Position numbers and translations under genes: made by a program. Source: Alphaproteobacteria bacterium (GTDB lineage: Bacteria > Pseudomonadota > Alphaproteobacteria > SHVP01). From it: a stretch of DNA of 39,258 nucleotides. The notes under the pieces were generated by a model. It saw nothing but the letters and a program-made list of their open reading frames with translations. It searched no databases and had not been told where the DNA came from. The DNA is taken from contig SHVP01000013.1 of assembly GCA_009694165.1 (NCBI GenBank), forward strand, positions 1-39,258, given 5' to 3'. Of the stretch, positions 33,649 through 39,258 are shown piece after piece (the first letter of the stretch is position 1; each line of letters opens with the position of its first letter).

Positions 33649-34175
33649 GCGCGAGCCTCCGCCTGCCGGCGTCGTGTCCCGATGAACCCACAATGACTCA
33701 TGATAAAATCGGCGACGGCCTCGGTGTCGTTGAGCGGCAGAACCGGTAGGGCCACGCCGACGATGGGACGGTCGGCCGCGATGGCGACGACTTGGGGATC
33801 GTCGCGAAACCATTGCGGCGCGGCCTCGGGACCGCGAACGATCTCGACTTTCTGATGCGCTTCCCGCTTAAAGCCCTCTATCAGCACGAGGTCCACCGGG
33901 CTCAGATGCGCCAACAATTCGGAAAGGTTGGGCTCCGGGTTGCCGTGGTTCTCGTGCATGAGGGCCCAGCGCTGCGACGAGGAAACCATCACCTCGATCG
34001 CGCCCGCGGCGCGATGCGCGTACGAGTCCTTGCCTGGAGTGTCGACATCGAAGGCGTGGTGCGCGTGCTTGACGGTGGATACCCTCAGGCCGCGGGCGAC
34101 CAGGACGGGCAACAACCGCACCATGAGATTGGTCTTACCGCTCCCCGAATAGCCTGTCAGTCCGAAGACCTTCAC
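33645..34175 (-). CDS. mobB: Molybdopterin-guanine dinucleotide biosynthesis adaptor protein MobB
   Basis: A 176-residue P-loop GTPase that assists MobA in making the guanine dinucleotide cofactor of DMSO-reductase-family enzymes. The Walker A motif GYSGSGKT is at 8-15, and STVKHAHHAFDVDTPGKDSYAHRAAGA and LVLIEGFKRE are characteristic. No mobA is in the window. It starts 6 bp after pgsA and overlaps moeA by 4 bp. Confidence 0.93.
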   Translation of the reverse strand: MKVFGLTGYSGSGKTNLMVRLLPVLVARGLRVSTVKHAHHAFDVDTPGKDSYAHRAAGAIEVMVSSSQRWALMHENHGNPEPNLSELLAHLSPVDLVLIEGFKREAHQKVEIVRGPEAAPQWFRDDPQVVAIAADRPIVGVALPVLPLNDTEAVADFIMSHCGFIGTRRRQAEARA

Positions 34176-34181
34176 GAGAAC

Positions 34182-34754
34182 TCATTCCGCCGGGCTGCTG
34201 CTTTGCGTCCGGATGTGTCGCAGGCCGGCGCGCAGATAATCGTATCCCGTATATAGGGTGAGCCCGGCCGCCAGCCAAAGGGCGATGGCGCCCGCCCACG
34301 CGACCGGAACCGGCTCCGCGGCGTCGCCCAACAACAGCGCCGCCAGTGCAATCATCTGCAGGGTGGTCTTCCATTTGCCGAGCTGACTGACCGGTAACTG
34401 GATCTGCACCTGGCCGAGGAACTCCCTTAGTCCGGAAACCAGGATCTCGCGGAGCAGGATGACCATGGCGGCCAAGACCAGCGCGCCATTGATCCATCCG
34501 GCGTTGACCATCATGAGGATGGCCGCGGCGACGATCAGTTTGTCGGCCACCGGGTCGAGGAACCGGCCCAGGGCCGACATCTGCGACCAGCGGCGGGCAA
34601 GGTGTCCGTCCAGGAAATCAGTCACGCCGGCGACCAGAAACAGACCGAACGTGACCCAGTGGGCCGCCGTTGTTTCGAGGTAGAAGGCGGCGACGATCGC
34701 CGGGATGGCGCCAATGCGCGAAAGGGTGAGGAGGTTGGGGAGGCTTGTCAGCAT
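34182..34754 (-). CDS. pgsA: CDP-diacylglycerol-glycerol-3-phosphate 3-phosphatidyltransferase
   Basis: A 190-residue membrane enzyme making phosphatidylglycerol phosphate. The CDP-alcohol phosphotransferase motif is complete: D49-G50-x2-A53-R54, G63, D67 and D71 in TDFLDGHLARR and GRFLDPVADK. About five or six membrane helices. ATG 34754 is preferred over 34778 because LTSLPNLLTLSR is the conserved beginning. It follows uvrC by 45 bp, a widespread arrangement. Confidence 0.96.
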   Translation of the reverse strand: MLTSLPNLLTLSRIGAIPAIVAAFYLETTAAHWVTFGLFLVAGVTDFLDGHLARRWSQMSALGRFLDPVADKLIVAAAILMMVNAGWINGALVLAAMVILLREILVSGLREFLGQVQIQLPVSQLGKWKTTLQMIALAALLLGDAAEPVPVAWAGAIALWLAAGLTLYTGYDYLRAGLRHIRTQSSSPAE

Positions 34755-34799
34755 GGTTGCTGCATAGTACGCGATCATGCCGCTTCCGGCGATGCGGCC

Positions 34800-36704
34800 C
34801 TACCCTTCGGCGTGGAAATGATCGTAGATCAGTTTTGCCACGGTCTTGCTGATTCCGTCGACGCGCTCGAGGTCGGCCAGGCCAGCCCGGGCGACCTCGC
34901 CGGCTGACCCGAAATGGTGAAGCAGAGCGCGTTTGCGCTTGGCGCCGATGCCGGCGACCTCGTCGAGTGGCGACGCACCGATCGCCTTGGAGCGTTTTTG
35001 CCGGTGACTGCCGATGGCAAAACGATGGGCCTCATCGCGGAGGCGTTGGATGAAGTAGAGGACGGGGTCCCGCTCATCGAGCGTCAGTTCGGTGCCGTCG
35101 GCGAGAAAAACGCGCTCGCGCCCAGCGTTACGATCAGGCCCTTTGGCGACGGCCGCCAGCACGACTCCGGTCACGCCGAGGTCAGCGAAGACCGCCTTTG
35201 CTGCCGTCATTTGGCCACCACCGCCATCGACGAGAACCAAATCGGGCCAATTGCCCGATTCACGGGCGGCGTCCTCGCTCAGCAGACGCTTGAATCGGCG
35301 CGTCAGAACCTCGGTCATCATGCCGAAGTCGTCGCCTGGGCTCAGATCGGTCCGCTTGATGTTGAACTTGCGGTAGCTGCCTTTGGCGAAGCCTTCGGGT
35401 CCGGCGACAACCATGGCGCCGACGGCGTTGGTGCCCATGATGTGGCTGTTGTCGTAGACCTCGATGCGGGACGGCGGGCCGTCGAGCCGGAACGCCCGCG
35501 CGAGCCCGTCGAGCAGCTTGCGCTGGGTCGCGCTCTCGGCCAACCGGCGCCGCAGCGCCTCGCGCGCGTTGTCGGCGGCATGGGCCACCAGGTCGGCTTT
35601 AGCCCCCCGCTGCGGGTGCTCGACCTTGACGCGGTTGCCGGCGCGGATCGCCAGGGCCTCTTCGATCAGGTCGATGCGGTCGAGCGGGTGGCTCATCAGG
35701 ATCAGGCGAGGCGGCTGGCGGGCGGCATAGAACTGCCCGATGAATGCTCCCAGAATCTCCTCGGCGTCGGCATTCTGCGTATGGGCCGGGAAATAGGCGC
35801 GGTTGCCGAAATTCTGGCCGGCCCGGAAAAAGAAAATCTGGATGCAGGCCAGACCGGCATCAAGATGCATCGCCACTACGTCGGCCTCGGGCACAGCCTG
35901 AACGTTAATATCCTGCCGCGCTTGAATCTGGGTCAGGGCGCGGATGCGATCGCGAAACACCGCGGCGGTCTCGTAGTCGCGGGTCTCAGCCGCGATCTGC
36001 ATCGAACGCGACATATGTTGCTGAATCTCCTGGCTGCGGCCCATCAAGAAGTTTCGGGCTTGGTCAACGATCTGCTCGTAGTCCTCGCGGGTGATGCGAT
36101 CGACGCAGGGGGCCGTGCACCGCTTGATCTGAAATTGCAGGCATGGCCGGGTCCGGGACTCAAAGACGGAATCGCTGCATGAGCGCAGCGGAAACGCCCG
36201 CTGAAGCGCGGACAAGGTGCGGTTCACCGCGCCGGCGGAGGCGAACGGACCAAAAAATTCGGCCTTGCGGTTACGTGTGCCACGATGCTTGGCGATTTGC
36301 GCCCACTCGTGGTCGCGCCGGATCATGATGTAGGGGAACGATTTATCGTCACGCAGAAGGATGTTGAAGCGGGGCTTCAACTTCTTAATCAGGTTGGACT
36401 CGAGTAGCAGCGCTTCGACCTCGGTATGGGTGGTCACGATCTCGAGCGACTGCGTGGCCGCGATCATGCGTTGGATGCGCAGCGAATGGCCGCTGCGGTT
36501 GGCGTACGCCGACACCCTCTTCTTGAGGTTCTTTGCCTTGCCGACGTAGAGGACGGCGCCGTTCTTGTCGGCCATCCGATAGACGCCGGGAGCCGACGGC
36601 AGGGTCGCCAGCGCAGCCGCAAGAACCTCGCGACCATGCCGCAGCGCTGGTTTGGCGCTAGGCGCAGTGGCGGCGTCGACGGGTGGGTCGGGCGGCTCGA
36701 TCAT
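34800..36704 (-). CDS. uvrC: Excinuclease ABC subunit C
   Basis: A 634-residue nucleotide-excision-repair nuclease that cuts both sides of a lesion. Domains in order: GIY-YIG nuclease (G40-V41-Y42 and Y53-V54-G55, R63), a CxxxC-type region around CLQFQIKRCTAPC, a UVR helix pair (about 205-245) for UvrB, the RNase H-like 5' nuclease with EVYDNSHIMG, and tandem helix-hairpin-helix motifs at the end (VAGIGAKRKRALL, VDGISKTVAKLI). ATG 36704 was chosen; the frame runs to 36857 without family similarity. First gene of a uvrC-pgsA-mobB-moeA-moaD-moaE run. Confidence 0.97.
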   Translation of the reverse strand: MIEPPDPPVDAATAPSAKPALRHGREVLAAALATLPSAPGVYRMADKNGAVLYVGKAKNLKKRVSAYANRSGHSLRIQRMIAATQSLEIVTTHTEVEALLLESNLIKKLKPRFNILLRDDKSFPYIMIRRDHEWAQIAKHRGTRNRKAEFFGPFASAGAVNRTLSALQRAFPLRSCSDSVFESRTRPCLQFQIKRCTAPCVDRITREDYEQIVDQARNFLMGRSQEIQQHMSRSMQIAAETRDYETAAVFRDRIRALTQIQARQDINVQAVPEADVVAMHLDAGLACIQIFFFRAGQNFGNRAYFPAHTQNADAEEILGAFIGQFYAARQPPRLILMSHPLDRIDLIEEALAIRAGNRVKVEHPQRGAKADLVAHAADNAREALRRRLAESATQRKLLDGLARAFRLDGPPSRIEVYDNSHIMGTNAVGAMVVAGPEGFAKGSYRKFNIKRTDLSPGDDFGMMTEVLTRRFKRLLSEDAARESGNWPDLVLVDGGGGQMTAAKAVFADLGVTGVVLAAVAKGPDRNAGRERVFLADGTELTLDERDPVLYFIQRLRDEAHRFAIGSHRQKRSKAIGASPLDEVAGIGAKRKRALLHHFGSAGEVARAGLADLERVDGISKTVAKLIYDHFHAEG

Positions 36705-37071
36705 TGTTCGTCCAATGTTGCGTCCCGCCATCGGCGGGTCAACGCAGCGCTCGTGTCTGCATTGAAACCAGCCGGGCGACCAAGCGTGGCGACAATATCC
36801 CCCGCTTGTTGGGGAGAACCTTGTGGGCAAGCCGGTCGGAATGGCGCGACTTGCCAAGATTTCTGGGATTTCGGCGCCGCCGCCTATTATTTAGGAAACA
36901 TTTACAAATGATTGAAATAAAACGATAAAAAGTCGGGTCCCCCGCGGGCTTTGGCGATCCGCCGAAATCCGGGGGCGCCAAACCACCTCGTCCGGACTCC
37001 GCCGGCCGCCTGTGTACAAGCATCGGCGCTGGACCGCAGAATTCCTTGGTTTGCGACGCGCTGGCGTCCGC
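36705..37071 (-). promoter_or_regulatory. 367-bp intergenic region with AT-rich core, likely uvrC promoter
   Basis: No gene is evident. The stretch 36883-36932 is unusually A/T-rich and contains the palindrome CATTTACAAATG (36899-36910). On the minus strand TTTATC and TGTAAA are 17 bp apart there, a possible promoter for the uvrC operon about 190 bp before its start. A small hairpin (CCCCC/GGGG, 36799-36814) lies in the would-be leader. Confidence 0.4.
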
Positions 37072-37440
37072 CTAGGCGCGACGGCGGACCAATTCAACGC
37101 CGACTGAAGCCGCGTCGGGCAACACGGCCAGTTTTTCGACCCGAATGCGCGCTTCCTCGACCCTGGGGTCGGTCAAACAATATCCGGCAATTCGTTCGGC
37201 CAGGGTCTCCACCAGATTGATGTGGCCGCGGGTCACGAGGTCGCGGACGTCGGCCACGACAGATTCGTAGTCGACGACCTGTTCGAGGCGGTCCTCGCTG
37301 ACCCCACCGTCGACCACGAGGTCGATGTTGATGCGGACCGGCTGTCGCTGGCGACGCTCGTGTCGATGCACGCCGATCAGGACTTCCAACACCAGATCGC
37401 GAATGAAGATACGGCGCGAGGCCGCGGCGGGGAGCGTCAT
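37072..37440 (-). CDS. folB: Dihydroneopterin aldolase
   Basis: A 122-residue folate-pathway enzyme that cleaves 7,8-dihydroneopterin to 6-hydroxymethyl-dihydropterin and glycolaldehyde. It has IFIRDLVLEVLIGVHRHER at the N-terminus, VVDYESVVADV in the middle, and LVETLAERIAGYCL, with the substrate-binding glutamate, followed by RIRVEKLAVLPDA containing the catalytic lysine. It follows the SDR gene by 4 bp, so both are in one operon. Confidence 0.93.
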   Translation of the reverse strand: MTLPAAASRRIFIRDLVLEVLIGVHRHERRQRQPVRINIDLVVDGGVSEDRLEQVVDYESVVADVRDLVTRGHINLVETLAERIAGYCLTDPRVEEARIRVEKLAVLPDAASVGVELVRRRA

Positions 37441-37444
37441 CGTT

Positions 37445-38197
37445 CTACTCGTGCACCGCTTGGCCGCGCCAAGTCAAATGCGCGCCGCCGTCAAGGGCGA
37501 TCATTTGTCCAGTCATCGCCGGCGCCGACAGGATGAAGCGAACGGCGGCGGCAACCTCCGCAGGACTCGAGCCACGGCGCAGCGGTGTCGCGGCGCACTG
37601 GCGATCGAAGTCGGCCTGACTCTGCCTGCTACTGGGGAGGATGGGTCCCGGTCCGATGGCGTTGACACGAATGCGAGGGGCCAGGGCGAGCGCTGCTGCC
37701 TGCGTGAAGGCCCACAACCCGGCCTTGCTGATCGTGTAGGAGACGAAGTGCGGCGTCAGATTCCAGACCCGCTCGTCGATGATGTTGATGACGTTTCCCT
37801 CGGTCGTCGCCGGCAACAGCGTGGCGAAGCGCTGCGTCAAGAAGACCGGCGCCCGCAAATTGACCGCCAAGTGCGAATCCCAGGACTCGGCGCTGATGTC
37901 GCCCAACTCGTCGCGCTCGAACACGGACGCGTTGTTGACGAGGCAGTTGGGGGGGCCGAGTTCGGCGGCTACCCGGTCGACGAGTTCGCCGGCCGCGTGA
38001 ACATCGCCGAGGTTCGCGGTGAAGACGGCGGCGCGGCCGCCGGTTGAGCGAATGTCGCCGACGACCTGATCGGCCTCCCTTTGCGACGTCGCGCAGTGGA
38101 TCGCGACCGTCCAGCCGTTCGCCGCGAGCTCGATGGCGATGGCCCGGCCGATGCGGCGCCCGGCGCCGGTGACGAGCGCAATCCCCGGCTCATTCAT
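37445..38197 (-). CDS. SDR oxidoreductase resembling pteridine reductase/FolM
   Basis: A 250-residue short-chain dehydrogenase from ATG 38197. Instead of TGxxxGxG it has TGAGRRIG (10-17), the TGxxxRxG form typical of pteridine reductases and FolM. The usual catalytic Ser is replaced by D141 (NIIDER), with Y154 and K158 in YTISK; the 13- and 4-residue spacings equal those of D181, Y194 and K198 in Leishmania PTR1. Its location 4 bp upstream of folB supports reduction of a dihydropterin or dihydrofolate with NADPH. The start overlaps the stop of the DUF6691 gene by 4 bp. Confidence 0.85.
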   Translation of the reverse strand: MNEPGIALVTGAGRRIGRAIAIELAANGWTVAIHCATSQREADQVVGDIRSTGGRAAVFTANLGDVHAAGELVDRVAAELGPPNCLVNNASVFERDELGDISAESWDSHLAVNLRAPVFLTQRFATLLPATTEGNVINIIDERVWNLTPHFVSYTISKAGLWAFTQAAALALAPRIRVNAIGPGPILPSSRQSQADFDRQCAATPLRRGSSPAEVAAAVRFILSAPAMTGQMIALDGGAHLTWRGQAVHE

Positions 38198-38643
38198 GGC
38201 GCAGCCTGCGGCAACGGTGCCGCCGCCAGGGGCGGCATCGCCAGCCGCGCGGCCGCCGCTCCGACCGCCATGGCCACAAGAAAGATCACGGTGTCCCAAA
38301 GAGCGTAGGTGACGGACGAGAGGGCCGGCCCGGGGCAAACGCCGGCAATTCCCCAGCCCACGCCAAACAGCGCCGCGCCGATCGCCAGGCGGCTGTCGAT
38401 GGTTTGCCGATTGCGGGCAAGGAAGAAGCGGTGGTCGAGCAAGGGAGCGGATCGTCGCTGGGCCAGGCGGAACCCCAAGAACGCGACGACGACCGCTCCT
38501 CCCATGACGAAGCAGAGGCTTGGATCCCAATCCCCGGCGACGTCGAGGAAGGCCTTCACTTTGCCAGGATCGACCATATGCGAAATCGCCAGCCCGAGGC
38601 CGAATAGCGTGCCAACAGCGAGAGCGGCAAGATTGCGCACCAT
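38194..38643 (-). CDS. DUF6691/YeeE-YedE family membrane protein (half transporter)
   Basis: A 149-residue protein with four or five membrane helices and the motif GVCPGPALSS (101-110), whose C103 is a conserved cysteine of the YeeE/YedE (sulfur-compound transport) family. It is one half of a two-gene unit: the partner stops one base upstream. Related pairs such as PmpA/PmpB are linked to sulfide or sulfur-compound handling. It overlaps the SDR gene by 4 bp. Confidence 0.85.
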   Translation of the reverse strand: MVRNLAALAVGTLFGLGLAISHMVDPGKVKAFLDVAGDWDPSLCFVMGGAVVVAFLGFRLAQRRSAPLLDHRFFLARNRQTIDSRLAIGAALFGVGWGIAGVCPGPALSSVTYALWDTVIFLVAMAVGAAAARLAMPPLAAAPLPQAAP

Positions 38644-38644
38644 G

Positions 38645-39070
38645 TCAGAGGCCCGTCACGTGACGTAGAACGAAAACCGTGACCATCCCGACGCCGACGA
38701 AGATGGCGGTCGCGGCCAATGAGCGCAGCGACAGCCGACTGATCCCGCAGACGCCGTGGCCGGAGGTACACCCGCCGCCGATCCGCGTGCCTAACCCCGT
38801 CAGCAGGCCAGCAACGACGAGCCAGGGCCAAGGGACGTCGAAGGCGATCGAATCATCGAACCCCAACGCGACGCGGTACAGCAGGGCGCCGATGATCAGC
38901 CCGGCGAGGAAGAAACCGCGCCACGCGGCGTCGCCGCGGCTGGGCGGCAGCAGCCCAGCCAGGATGCCGCTGACGCCGGCGACCCGGCCATTGAGAAGGA
39001 GCAGTAGCGAAGCCGCCAGACCGATCAGGGCCCCGCCTAGCAAAGACGACAATGGAGTGAAATGCTGCAC
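38645..39070 (-). CDS. YeeE/YedE family membrane protein (half transporter)
   Basis: A 141-residue protein with about four membrane helices and the motif [12 protein letters not shown] (98-109); C101 and C108 are candidate thiol-relay residues as in thiosulfate transporter TsuA. It is immediately followed by the DUF6691 gene (1-bp gap), and together they make a complete YeeE-like pore. No sulfurtransferase, sulfide regulator or persulfide dioxygenase gene is within view, so the substrate is open. Confidence 0.87.
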   Translation of the reverse strand: MQHFTPLSSLLGGALIGLAASLLLLLNGRVAGVSGILAGLLPPSRGDAAWRGFFLAGLIIGALLYRVALGFDDSIAFDVPWPWLVVAGLLTGLGTRIGGGCTSGHGVCGISRLSLRSLAATAIFVGVGMVTVFVLRHVTGL

Positions 39071-39196
39071 GGCACTCTCCGTCCACGCGAAGACGGCGAA
39101 TCAACGGCCTCTTGCAGCCGAGGTCAATCGATTTGCGGCAGCGGGCTGCGTCGCGGGGGAGGACCACGGTCCTGACCCCGTACGCCGGTCAGGTGG

Positions 39197-39258
39197 TCAG
39201 TGCCCCGGCTTCATCAAGCCGATCGTCGCGCCAGCCGAATCCTGCATAATGCAAATTC
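39197..39258 (-). CDS. Probable VOC-family protein (C-terminal end only)
   Basis: On the minus strand a frame open from the window edge to TGA at 39197-39199 encodes CIMQDSAGATIGLMKPGH. A tail of the form F/C-x-x-x-D-P/S-x-G-A-x-x-G-L is typical of glyoxalase/VOC-family proteins, where it contributes the last metal-binding strand. Only 20 codons are visible, so the call is tentative. It would lie 126 bp upstream of the YeeE gene in the same direction. Confidence 0.45.
   Translation of the reverse strand, partial: ICIMQDSAGATIGLMKPGH

Noticed and set aside
36739..37023. 94-codon minus-strand frame upstream of uvrC
   Set aside because: Composition is Arg/Pro-rich without domains, it spans the A/T-rich promoter-like segment, and no ribosome-binding site is seen.

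Overview
The window is chromosomal DNA of a high-GC alphaproteobacterium, most likely of the Rhodospirillales. The evidence is gene content and order, not any single marker: a petABC cytochrome bc1 operon, a MarR/OmpR-regulator/histidine-kinase trio resembling PetP/PetR, the prs-rplY-pth-ychF-maoC order, the lgt-midA-pgeF order divergent from ubiK, and uvrC-pgsA followed by molybdopterin genes. Nearly all of it is tightly packed housekeeping DNA with many 4-bp start/stop overlaps. I see no tRNA, rRNA, CRISPR array, integrase or transposase.

Layout. 1-356: end of a CoA-pyrophosphatase-type Nudix gene and a small DUF6111-like membrane protein. 353-2613: two minus-strand surface-polysaccharide genes (Wzy-like polymerase/ligase and Wzz-like chain-length regulator) that look inserted before the CCA-adding enzyme (2720-4033). 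3993-5991: four poorly known minus-strand genes, including two related exported proteins. One of these lacks a standard start codon and the other has an in-frame TAG; two DnaA-box-like 9-mers lie in this block. 6068-7389: hemF and trmL. 7583-10155: petABC with a terminator. 10279-16529: mtnP, apt, mtnA, a fused class II aldolase/short-chain dehydrogenase, and an FAD oxidoreductase. 16530-17989: sparse DNA with repeats, an unrecognised gene and an AT-rich leader. 17990-22833: prs-rplY-pth-ychF-maoC-dienelactone hydrolase on the minus strand. 22962-25596: lgt-midA-pgeF. 25714-29502: ubiK, ilvE, and the MarR/response regulator/kinase trio. 29528-31697: proC, a YbjN-like gene and a DUF3105 gene. 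31698-36704: uvrC-pgsA-mobB-moeA-moaD-moaE. 37072-39070: folB, a pteridine-reductase-like SDR and a two-gene YeeE/YedE transporter. The window ends in the last codons of a probable VOC-family gene.

The most interesting system is the methylthioadenosine (MTA) cluster at 10279-15003. MtnP would split MTA into adenine and methylthioribose-1-phosphate, Apt would recycle adenine, and MtnA would isomerise the sugar phosphate to methylthioribulose-1-phosphate. A RhaD-type aldolase fused to an SDR sits where the methionine-salvage dehydratase would be expected, with no rhamnose genes beside it. This suggests a version of the MTA-to-dihydroxyacetone-phosphate shunt in which aldol cleavage and conversion of the released (methylthio)acetaldehyde are joined in one polypeptide. 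That assignment is inference from context and intact motifs and needs biochemical confirmation.
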